From positions 1 through 64,000 of the forward strand of contig CAZPDP010000003.1 in NCBI GenBank assembly GCA_964585385.1: a DNA stretch of 64,000 bases, in the 5' to 3' direction. Of the stretch, positions 8,201 through 16,080 are shown piece by piece. This stretch comes from JAGXLC01 sp964585385. Lineage in GTDB: Bacteria > Bacteroidota > Bacteroidia > Bacteroidales > UBA12077. The notes beneath the pieces were generated by a model. It had not been told where the DNA came from. It saw only the letters and a list, made by a program, of their open reading frames with translations, and ran no database searches. Position numbers and translations under genes: made by a program. The first letter of the stretch is position 1. The number at the start of each line of letters is the position of its first letter.

Positions 8201-10360
8201 TTATTCTTCTACAATATCCATTTCTTCTATGAGATGGGTAGCTCCGGCAAACTTGTCAATAACAAAAAGCACATACCGGATGTCTACGCTGATGGTTCGC
8301 TGCAATTCGGGCTCAAATTTGATGTCTCCGGTCATAGCTTCCCAGTTGCCGTCAAAAGCAATTCCAATCAGGTGGCCTTTATTATTTAATACCGGACTTC
8401 CGGAGTTTCCTCCTGTAATGTCGTTGTTTGAAATGAAACAGACTCTCATTTCTTCATCTTGTCCGTAGCGGCCATAATCCTTTTTCTTGTATATTTCCTT
8501 CAATTTAGCAGGAACAATAAATTCTTCATCGGTCGGGTCTTCTTTCTGCATAACTCCCTTCAGCGTGGTGTAGTAATCGTAGTGAACTGCGTCTCTTGGG
8601 TAATAATCATCTATTTTGCCGTAGGTCAGGCGCATGGTGAAGTTGGCATCTGGGTAGAATTTCCGGTCTTCCTGCATTTCCATTAATCCGGAAAGGAAAG
8701 AACGCTGTCCTTTACCCAGTTGTTCTGCAAAGCTTCTGTATTCAGCACCTATTTCACTTAGTTTGCTTTGCATTGACATAGCCGCATCGAAAGCAGGGTC
8801 GTTTTCAAGGGCTTCGGAGGAAGGATTATCCAGAAAGTTTTGAACCTGGTTCATGGAAACAAACATGGAGTTTTCAAAAACTATTTCAGCATATTTTTTA
8901 TAATCTCCGTCGTACATTTCTTCAATCCTGGAGAAGATTTCCGGTTGATATTCATCCTTTACATTCTCATGGAACAGATCAAAAAGCGCTGCCAGGATTC
9001 TTTGGTCAGTTGGAGCATGATAGTCTTTATAGTAATCTTTGAGTCGTGATTTAAGATTTTCTACTTCTGCCTGGATAGCTTCCGTACTGTCAGGATTGTC
9101 TTTTAAGATTTGATAGAGGCCCATAAACCTCAGACTGAAAGGAACGATTTCGGCTCCGCGAAGCAGGGCTTCAGACATATACATGTAAGTTCTGAAGTAA
9201 GGTTTACGGCTTTCGTAGGCTTCTTTTATGATGTCCAGCGCTTCACCGTATTTTTCTTGTCTTTCCTGGTCCTGCCTTACCCATTCTCTGAATTGATTTT
9301 CAAGCTTTTCCTTTTCTTCGATAACATCAAGTCTTCTGAGGCCCTCGTTTTGTCCGATACTGTATTTGTAGTAATTGCTGCTGATGGAATACTTTGAGGT
9401 GTATTTAATGCGCAATTCTTCACTGGATTTCATTGCTTCCATCATAATTTCCTGCTTTTCCCCTCTAACTTGTATACGGGTAGGGTTGGTTATGTTTTTG
9501 GCTTCTTTTACCCCGTATGAAGTCATGTATCTGTCGGTTCCGCCGGGGTAGCCCAGAATCATTGAAAAATCCCCATCTTCCACGCCTTTAAGAGAAATTT
9601 TAAAATGATGCTTAGGTTTCAGGGGAACATTATTTTCTGAATATTCCGCTGGTTTGCCATCAGGTCCGGCGTATACTCTGAATATTGCAAAATCACCTGT
9701 GTGTCGGGGCCACATCCAGTTGTCGGTGTCGTGTCCGAACTTACCAATAGATTCCCTTGGTGCACCAACCATGCGTACATCATTATACTTTTCATAAATC
9801 ATCAGGTAAAACTGATTTCCATTATAGAAACTTTTCACCCTTGCATTGTAATTGTTTCCTTCTGTAGCCTCCTCTTCAATTTCTGAGGCAATTTCATCAA
9901 TTTTTTGGGCTCGTGCTGTTTCAGACATTCCTTCTGTAAGCTCAGAATTGATTTGGTCGCTTACGTTTTCCATTCTTACAAGAAACGAAACAAAGAGGCC
10001 GTCAATAGGAATCTCGTCTTCTTTTGTTTTGGCCCAGAATCCGTTTTTCAGGTAGTTGTTTTCAGGTGTGCTGTGTTCCTGGATTGCACCATAGCCACAG
10101 TGATGGTTGGTAAAGATAAGTCCCTGGTCTGAAACAATCTCACCGGTGCAGAAACCGCCGAAATTAACAACTGCATCTTTTACACTGGATTGATTTATGT
10201 TGTAGATGTCTTCAGCAGATAGTTTAAGACCCATCTCCTCCATGCGGTCCATGTTCATCTTTTTCAGCATAGTAAGCAGCCACATTCCTTCGTCTGCGCT
10301 TGCTGTGAAAATACTGGTTAACCAGATGCCTATTAGCAATAGTGAAGCTTTTCTTTTCAT
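8201..10360 (-). CDS. S46 family dipeptidyl-peptidase, DPP7-like
   Basis: An exported serine exopeptidase that removes dipeptides from peptide N-termini in the periplasm, part of amino-acid acquisition. From Met at 10360 there is a signal peptide ending near TASA, and the mature protein begins with DEGMWLL, typical of S46. The chymotrypsin-like triad is visible: His in TNHHCGYG (about residues 84-91), Asp in DTDNWMWPRHTGDF, and Ser in GGNSGSPV. Eighteen residues after the Ser stands Gly (FDGNW). By family knowledge, Gly at this place marks DPP7 (hydrophobic P1), whereas DPP11 has Arg. The longer upstream frame (to 10435) is not signal-like and was rejected. Length (719) fits the family. Confidence 0.92.
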   Translation of the reverse strand: MKRKASLLLIGIWLTSIFTASADEGMWLLTMLKKMNMDRMEEMGLKLSAEDIYNINQSSVKDAVVNFGGFCTGEIVSDQGLIFTNHHCGYGAIQEHSTPENNYLKNGFWAKTKEDEIPIDGLFVSFLVRMENVSDQINSELTEGMSETARAQKIDEIASEIEEEATEGNNYNARVKSFYNGNQFYLMIYEKYNDVRMVGAPRESIGKFGHDTDNWMWPRHTGDFAIFRVYAGPDGKPAEYSENNVPLKPKHHFKISLKGVEDGDFSMILGYPGGTDRYMTSYGVKEAKNITNPTRIQVRGEKQEIMMEAMKSSEELRIKYTSKYSISSNYYKYSIGQNEGLRRLDVIEEKEKLENQFREWVRQDQERQEKYGEALDIIKEAYESRKPYFRTYMYMSEALLRGAEIVPFSLRFMGLYQILKDNPDSTEAIQAEVENLKSRLKDYYKDYHAPTDQRILAALFDLFHENVKDEYQPEIFSRIEEMYDGDYKKYAEIVFENSMFVSMNQVQNFLDNPSSEALENDPAFDAAMSMQSKLSEIGAEYRSFAEQLGKGQRSFLSGLMEMQEDRKFYPDANFTMRLTYGKIDDYYPRDAVHYDYYTTLKGVMQKEDPTDEEFIVPAKLKEIYKKKDYGRYGQDEEMRVCFISNNDITGGNSGSPVLNNKGHLIGIAFDGNWEAMTGDIKFEPELQRTISVDIRYVLFVIDKFAGATHLIEEMDIVEE

Positions 10361-10446
10361 AGAATTTTTATTTTTATCAGATTTAAAGCAATATTGAAAT
10401 GAATGATATAAAAATACGTTATTAATTAATGACAAGCGAAATTAAG

Positions 10447-10454
10447 CAAATATA
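10447..10454 (-). promoter_or_regulatory. Candidate -7 element for S46 peptidase
   Basis: CAAATATA read on the minus strand is TATATTTG, an exact match to the Bacteroidota TAnnTTTG element, about 87 bp ahead of the peptidase start. No good -33 TTTG is seen at the usual spacing, so support is weak. Confidence 0.3.
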
Positions 10455-10470
10455 ATTTAAAATAAAAGGT

Positions 10471-10478
10471 TATGTTTG
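10471..10478 (+). promoter_or_regulatory. Candidate -7 element for rlmN
   Basis: TATGTTTG matches TAnnTTTG and lies 24 bp before the chosen rlmN ATG. The position fits a short leader, but the upstream -33 element is not evident. Confidence 0.3.
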
Positions 10479-10502
10479 CACAATCAACTAAAGAAAAGGG
10501 TT

Positions 10503-11549
10503 ATGTCCGGAAAGAAAGATGTAAGAAAACTGTCGCTGAAAGAACTAAAAGAATATTTCCAGGAAAAGGGTCGCAAACCTTTTCGCGCCAAACAGGTATA
10601 TGAATGGATCTGGATCAAGGGAGCCACCTCTTTTGATTTTATGACCAATCTGTCTAAAGAAGACCGGGAAATGCTTTCAGAGGATTTTTGTTTTCAGAAT
10701 ATCAGCAAAAAAGAACAGCAAGAGAGTAAAGATGGCACTGCCAAGATTTCCTTTGAATTGCATGACGGTCATATTATAGAAAGCGTTTATATTCCTTCGG
10801 CAAAAAGAACTACAGCCTGTATCTCTTCACAGGTAGGCTGCCATCTGAACTGTACTTTTTGCGCTACAGGCACAATCCCATTTAAGAGGAATCTTTCTGC
10901 TGCTGAAATCTTTGACCAGCTGGTTACTTTGAATAATTTGTCCATTGAAAGAAAAGGAACAAACCTGACCAACATAGTTTACATGGGAATGGGTGAGCCC
11001 TTGCTGAATTATGAAGAGGTGTTAAAATCCATTGACTTGATTACTGCTGAAAACGGTTGGGACTTTTCTCCCAGAAGAATAACTATATCAACAGTAGGAT
11101 TGCCTGATCAAATAAGAAAACTGGCAGACGACCAGGTGAAATTCAATCTGGCTATATCTCTTCATTCTGCAAATGATAAGGTGCGAAGTAAGCTGGTTCC
11201 TGTCAATAAAAAGTACAACCTGGAAAAACTTAAAAACGCCATAAAATACTATCATAAAAAAACCGAAAACCGGATTACTTTTGAATATTTGATGCTTGGC
11301 GGCGTTAATGATAGTATTGAAGATGCAAAAGAACTGGCAGAGTATTGTAAAAATTTCCCGGTAAAGGTGAATTTGATTGAATACAATCCCAACAGCGGAA
11401 TGCAATTTAAAAAGTCAGATCCTGAAGATACCGAAAAATTCAGGGAGTTTCTGGAGAGCAAAAATATGATTGTAAATATTCGCAGGAGCCGTGGAAAAGA
11501 CATTGACGCTGCCTGTGGACAGCTTGCGGATAAAAAAGAAAAACAATAG
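10503..11549 (+). CDS. rlmN: 23S rRNA (adenine-2503-C2)-methyltransferase
   Basis: A radical SAM enzyme that methylates C2 of A2503 in 23S rRNA and A37 of some tRNAs. The 348-residue frame from the ATG at 10503 fits the usual length; an in-frame TTG at 10476 adds nine non-conserved residues. The [4Fe-4S] motif CX3CX2C is Cys113, Cys117 and Cys120 (CHLNCTFC). The SAM-binding GEPLLN follows in MGMGEPLLNYE. The C-terminal GKDIDAACGQL holds the Cys that carries the intermediate methyl group. All parts of the mechanism are present. It diverges from the S46 peptidase and converges on the hypothetical gene at 11569. Confidence 0.96.
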   Translation: MSGKKDVRKLSLKELKEYFQEKGRKPFRAKQVYEWIWIKGATSFDFMTNLSKEDREMLSEDFCFQNISKKEQQESKDGTAKISFELHDGHIIESVYIPSAKRTTACISSQVGCHLNCTFCATGTIPFKRNLSAAEIFDQLVTLNNLSIERKGTNLTNIVYMGMGEPLLNYEEVLKSIDLITAENGWDFSPRRITISTVGLPDQIRKLADDQVKFNLAISLHSANDKVRSKLVPVNKKYNLEKLKNAIKYYHKKTENRITFEYLMLGGVNDSIEDAKELAEYCKNFPVKVNLIEYNPNSGMQFKKSDPEDTEKFREFLESKNMIVNIRRSRGKDIDAACGQLADKKEKQ

Positions 11550-11568
11550 ATTCTTAAATGCCCGGTTT

Positions 11569-12114
11569 CTATTCTTCTTTCTTCTCGGGTTTTTCAAAGC
11601 TATAGGCGACTCCTTCTACTTTATAGGTAGGAACTTCGCCAAATCCACCTGATGACTCTTTCTTTGTTATGAGGACCATTTCAGCACCCATTCCGGCAGC
11701 TTCTTTTTTCATTCGAATGGTGGCTGTCCTTTCTGCAGACTTTGGCGTTCTATTACCAGAGGCCGATCGGCCGGCAACCTTCCCTAATTCAAATAATCCA
11801 CTTACATCATCTTTATTCTCTGTGGTAATAACATTTCGCCAATCCGTTTTTTCAACGCTCGTGACAAGTTTGTCATTAAATTTTTCTTTTCTACCGGAAT
11901 CATAAACAATCCTTTGGATTTGTTTTGTTTCCAGGGTTTTTATCTCGCTGCTTCCGGAATCTGAATAAACTACAGAAGAATAACGGACACCTTTGATGTC
12001 AACTACCATTTTTCTCTGACCCAGCAAATAGATGGTATCCAGCTTTGATTTATTCTGCGAGATAGCAGAACTGGCAAGCATAAAACCAAGCAAAACAAAT
12101 AATATTCTTTTCAT
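11569..12114 (-). CDS. Exported protein of unknown function
   Basis: A 181-residue protein with a clear signal peptide (MKRILFVLLGFMLASSAISQ) followed by a beta-rich segment (DTIYLLGQRKMVVDIKGVRYSSVVY). The middle resembles small Bacteroidota exported proteins that describe how a metal or lipid induces a response, but I do not recognise a defined family. The C-terminal third (ATIRMKKEAAGMGAEMVLITKKE) looks like an alpha/beta unit with an RMKKEAA helix. It ends in a charged PEKKEE tail. The gene is alone on its strand between rlmN and the MutS-like gene. Confidence 0.6.
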   Translation of the reverse strand: MKRILFVLLGFMLASSAISQNKSKLDTIYLLGQRKMVVDIKGVRYSSVVYSDSGSSEIKTLETKQIQRIVYDSGRKEKFNDKLVTSVEKTDWRNVITTENKDDVSGLFELGKVAGRSASGNRTPKSAERTATIRMKKEAAGMGAEMVLITKKESSGGFGEVPTYKVEGVAYSFEKPEKKEE

Positions 12115-12256
12115 AATAAAGATTTTATAATAGGAACTGTTCAAAAAACATACCGCAATAATATTTACAATACAAAATTATTCAATATTCATTTAAAATG
12201 TATAATATTTCTTAACGAAAGAGTGTTAATTTTGAGTGTTTCAGAAAAGAAAAAAA

Positions 12257-14053
12257 ATGAGAGAGGATTTGTTTAAAACATACGAATTGCGGCTTAATAA
12301 TAACGCAAAGAAAAAGAAGAAGCTTAAAAAACGGTTACATGTATTCACTTTTTTAAGAGTCCTGGTTTTTTTTGTATTGGTTTACGGGACTTATAAAATC
12401 TCGATAATGCAACTCTATCCGGGAATTGTTTTTTTTATTCTAGTATCCGCAGTTTTTATATTTCTGATAAAACATCATGCAGACATAAAATACCAGTTGA
12501 ATATTGTGGATAACCTAATCCGGATTAACAAACAGGAAATAGAAGCCTTAAGGGGAAGCGTTGATAGTTTTGAAGCCGGTGAAAAATATAAAGACCATAA
12601 GCATGAGTTTTCCAACGATCTGGAACTTTTTGGCAATAAAGGACTTTTTCAATATTTAAACCGCTGCTCTTCCTATTCGGGTAGCAATCAGCTGGCAAAC
12701 TGGTTAAAAAATCCATTGCAGAATAAGCAGGAAATTGTTTACAGACAAGAGGCTGTTAAGGAGATCCGTGAAAAAATTGACTGGAGACAGGGGTTTGCAG
12801 CCATCGGGAATATGCTCTCGTTAAATGATTACGATGATGCAAGATTGATTTCCTGGTCAAAAGTTACACACCATCTTCCCCGGGAGTCTTTTCTGAGATT
12901 GTTCATTTATTTGTCTCCTGCCCTTGTTTTAACGGGGCTGGCTCTCTACATTCTGGATATGCTTCCTATAGGATATACCATTATTGTTTTACTTATCAAT
13001 CGCTTTTTTTTATATCAATACGGCAATAAAATCCAGGGTATTCATAGTGCAGTTACCAGTCAGCTTAAAGTTTTGAGAAATTACAGCCGGCTCTTTCATC
13101 ATATTGAGAACCAGGATTTTGATTCAAAAAGGTTAGCTGAACTGAAAAATGCTTTATCGAGCCACAATATCCGGGCAAGTAAGATAATAAAAAGATTATA
13201 CAGAATAACAGATGCTCTTGATAATACCAGCAATTTATTTATAGAAGCCGTCCTGAATACAGTATTTCTTTATAGTATTCACCTGGTATTCCGCCTTGAA
13301 TCCTGGCACAGGAAATATGCCTCTTCAGTGGAACAATGGATTGAATCAATTGGTTATTTTGACGCATATAACAGTTTGGGTAATTTCTGTTTTAACCATA
13401 CTCATTATACTTTTCCTGAGATTACCGAAGAAACTGTTTTTGAGGCGGAAAGCCTGGGTCATCCACTGATTAGTCAGGAAGACAGGGTGAATAATAATTT
13501 TTCGATAACTAAAAAGGGAAGTATTTTTATTGTTACAGGTGCAAATATGGCTGGGAAAAGCACTTTTTTGAGAACCATCGGAACCAATTTAGTGCTGGCC
13601 ATGAACGGAGCTCCTGTTTGTGCTGATAAGCTTACATTTCGCATAACCGAGCTTTTTACGAGTATGAACATTACCGATTCGCTGTCTATGAATGAGTCGT
13701 ATTTTTATGCTGAAGTAAAAAGACTAAGGCAACTTGTGGATAAGGCCTCTTCAGCAGACAATATCATGGTTTTACTCGATGAAATCCTGACAGGAACCAA
13801 TACAAGAGACAAGGAGATAGCATCGAAAGCATTCCTTGAACGGCTGATTAATATGCAAGTTACCAGTATCATCGCCACTCATGACCTCTCTCTGACTTCT
13901 CTTGAAAAAACCTATCCCGATAAAATTTCAAATAAAAGTTTCGAAGTAGACCTTGTTGACGGAGAAATGAAGTATAATTACAAAATCCGTGAAGGAGTGG
14001 CCCAAAATATGAACGCGCTGGAACTTCTGAAAAATATGAAGTTGATTACCTGA
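12257..14053 (+). CDS. Membrane-anchored MutS-like ATPase
   Basis: A 598-residue protein whose C-terminal domain is a MutS-type ABC ATPase. It has Walker A GANMAGKS at 428-435, the signature region SMNESYFYAEVKRLRQL, Walker B MVLLDEILTGTN, and a switch His (IATHDLSL). It lacks the mismatch-recognition and connector domains of MutS. Instead it has four hydrophobic helices in two pairs, at about residues 27-70 and 212-253, with a partial MutS core between them and the ATPase. The family is widespread in Bacteroidota and is annotated as 'DNA mismatch repair protein', but the architecture does not support mismatch binding. Start at ATG 12257; an in-frame GTG at 12236 is less likely. Confidence 0.85.
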   Translation: MREDLFKTYELRLNNNAKKKKKLKKRLHVFTFLRVLVFFVLVYGTYKISIMQLYPGIVFFILVSAVFIFLIKHHADIKYQLNIVDNLIRINKQEIEALRGSVDSFEAGEKYKDHKHEFSNDLELFGNKGLFQYLNRCSSYSGSNQLANWLKNPLQNKQEIVYRQEAVKEIREKIDWRQGFAAIGNMLSLNDYDDARLISWSKVTHHLPRESFLRLFIYLSPALVLTGLALYILDMLPIGYTIIVLLINRFFLYQYGNKIQGIHSAVTSQLKVLRNYSRLFHHIENQDFDSKRLAELKNALSSHNIRASKIIKRLYRITDALDNTSNLFIEAVLNTVFLYSIHLVFRLESWHRKYASSVEQWIESIGYFDAYNSLGNFCFNHTHYTFPEITEETVFEAESLGHPLISQEDRVNNNFSITKKGSIFIVTGANMAGKSTFLRTIGTNLVLAMNGAPVCADKLTFRITELFTSMNITDSLSMNESYFYAEVKRLRQLVDKASSADNIMVLLDEILTGTNTRDKEIASKAFLERLINMQVTSIIATHDLSLTSLEKTYPDKISNKSFEVDLVDGEMKYNYKIREGVAQNMNALELLKNMKLIT

Positions 14054-14185
14054 ACGACACTTACAAACACAAACCTGTTAATATCTTCAACTTAAATATT
14101 TCCAAAAAAAGTAATTAACAAGCTGTTGAAAAACTTATTATTCAGCAATTATTCTTTTCTTTATTTTTACAAAAAAATCACAGAT

Positions 14186-16024
14186 ATGGTGGCAAATTAT
14201 TCTGAGGAGACTATCAGAACATTAGAGTGGAAAGAGCATATCAGAAGACGGCCCGGCATGTATATCGGAAAACTGGGTGACGGGTCATCTCAGGATGACG
14301 GGATTTATGTGCTGTTGAAAGAAGTGATGGACAACTCCATCGATGAATACATGATGGGTTTTGGAAAAAAGATTGAAGTCGATGTCAAGGATAAGAAGGT
14401 AACAATCAGGGATTACGGAAGAGGCATTCCGCTGGGTAAAGTAAAGGATGTGGCCTCCAGGATGAATACCGGTGCAAAATATGATTCCAAAGTTTTTAAG
14501 AAATCCGTTGGACTGAATGGTGTCGGTATCAAAGCTGTAAATGCACTATCCGAAAGTTTTAAAATAGAATCTTTCAGAGAACAGCAGGCTACGGCCATTG
14601 AGTTTTCAAAAGGTGAAATTGTGAATGAACATAATATTCAGCCTACAGAAGAAAAAAATGGCACCCTTGTTACATTTTCTCCTGATAAAGAAATGTTTGG
14701 AGATTATCATTACATTGAGGAATACATTGAAAATATGCTCAAAAACTATGTGTACCTCAATTCTGGTTTGAAAATCTATTTTAACGGATCCCTGCTCCAT
14801 TCCGAAAACGGACTCAAAGACCTGCTGGAAGAGAATATGAGTTCGGAGGGATTGTACCCCATTATTCACCTGAAAGATGAAGATATTGAGATTGCCATGA
14901 CCCATGGCAACCAATACGGCGAAGAATATTACAGCTTTGTCAACGGGCAGCATACCACCCAGGGGGGAACACATCTCAATGCTTTCCGTGAGGCGATTGT
15001 AAAGACTCTCCGGGATTTTTACAGGAAGGATTACGAAGCATCTGACATTCGGACTTCTATCATTGCTGCGGTAAGTATTAAGGTAGAAGAACCTGTATTT
15101 GAATCACAGACTAAAACCAAACTGGGTTCCAGGGATATTGAACCCGGAGGAACTACTATTCGCAATTATATCTCCGATTTTGTAAAGACTAACCTGGATA
15201 ATTACCTTCACATGAACCAGGAAACAGCAGATATCATGCTGAAGAAGATTGTGGAATCGGAGAAGGAACGAAAAGAAATTAATGGCATTAAAAAACTGGC
15301 TAAGAAACGGGCCAAGAAAGCCAATCTGCATAACCGGAAGCTGAGGGATTGCCGGATTCACTACAACAGCAATCATGAACGGAGAATGGAATCCACCATT
15401 TTCATTACCGAGGGTGACTCGGCAAGTGGTTCCATCACCAAAGCCAGGGATGTCAATACACAGGCAGTATTTAGTTTGAAGGGAAAGCCACTTAATACCT
15501 TTGGGCTGACTAAAAAAATTGTTTATGAAAACGAAGAGTTTAACCTGCTTCAGGCAGCATTGAATATAGAGGAAGGACTGGAAAATCTTCGATACAAAAA
15601 TATTGTGATTGCAACAGATGCGGATGTGGATGGAATGCATATCCGGTTGCTGCTTATTACCTTTTTCCTGCAGTTTTTCCCGGATCTTGTGAAAAATGGT
15701 CATCTTTATATTCTTCAAACCCCATTATTCCGGGTGAGAAATAAGAAAAACATCTATTATTGCTACAATGAAAAAGAAAAGCAGAAAGCCATAAATAAAA
15801 TCGGTAAGAATGCTGAAATTACCCGTTTCAAAGGATTAGGAGAAATATCTCCCGATGAGTTCAAGCATTTTATCCGCAAAGATATACGGCTGGAACCTGT
15901 ACGGTTGCATAAAGAAGACGCTATTTCACATTTGCTTTCTTTCTATATGGGAAAAAATTCTCCCGAAAGGCAGGACTTTATTGTGGATAACCTCAGGGTA
16001 GAGGAACAACTGGAAGAAGTTTAA
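14186..16024 (+). CDS. parE: DNA topoisomerase IV subunit B
   Basis: The ATPase subunit of the type II topoisomerase that decatenates daughter chromosomes. From ATG 14186 the protein has 612 residues and begins MVANYSEETIRTLEWKEHIR. The GHKL ATP site includes RRPGMYIG, DNSIDEYMMG and GVGIKAVNALS. The TOPRIM domain has TEGDSASGS and the metal-binding DADVDG. A longer frame from 14126 adds a hydrophobic stretch not found in the family. It is followed 56 bp later by parC, an operon typical of Bacteroidota. It is distinct from gyrase B by length and by the parC partner. Confidence 0.93.
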   Translation: MVANYSEETIRTLEWKEHIRRRPGMYIGKLGDGSSQDDGIYVLLKEVMDNSIDEYMMGFGKKIEVDVKDKKVTIRDYGRGIPLGKVKDVASRMNTGAKYDSKVFKKSVGLNGVGIKAVNALSESFKIESFREQQATAIEFSKGEIVNEHNIQPTEEKNGTLVTFSPDKEMFGDYHYIEEYIENMLKNYVYLNSGLKIYFNGSLLHSENGLKDLLEENMSSEGLYPIIHLKDEDIEIAMTHGNQYGEEYYSFVNGQHTTQGGTHLNAFREAIVKTLRDFYRKDYEASDIRTSIIAAVSIKVEEPVFESQTKTKLGSRDIEPGGTTIRNYISDFVKTNLDNYLHMNQETADIMLKKIVESEKERKEINGIKKLAKKRAKKANLHNRKLRDCRIHYNSNHERRMESTIFITEGDSASGSITKARDVNTQAVFSLKGKPLNTFGLTKKIVYENEEFNLLQAALNIEEGLENLRYKNIVIATDADVDGMHIRLLLITFFLQFFPDLVKNGHLYILQTPLFRVRNKKNIYYCYNEKEKQKAINKIGKNAEITRFKGLGEISPDEFKHFIRKDIRLEPVRLHKEDAISHLLSFYMGKNSPERQDFIVDNLRVEEQLEEV

Positions 16025-16080
16025 CAATAGTTTATATACACTTGAAGATGCATTTAACAAGTTGTTAAGGAAGCATTACT

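Noticed and set aside
15104..15718. A 204-codon open frame on the minus strand inside parE
   Set aside because: It lies fully antisense to the conserved TOPRIM region of parE and resembles no known protein; it is a shadow frame.
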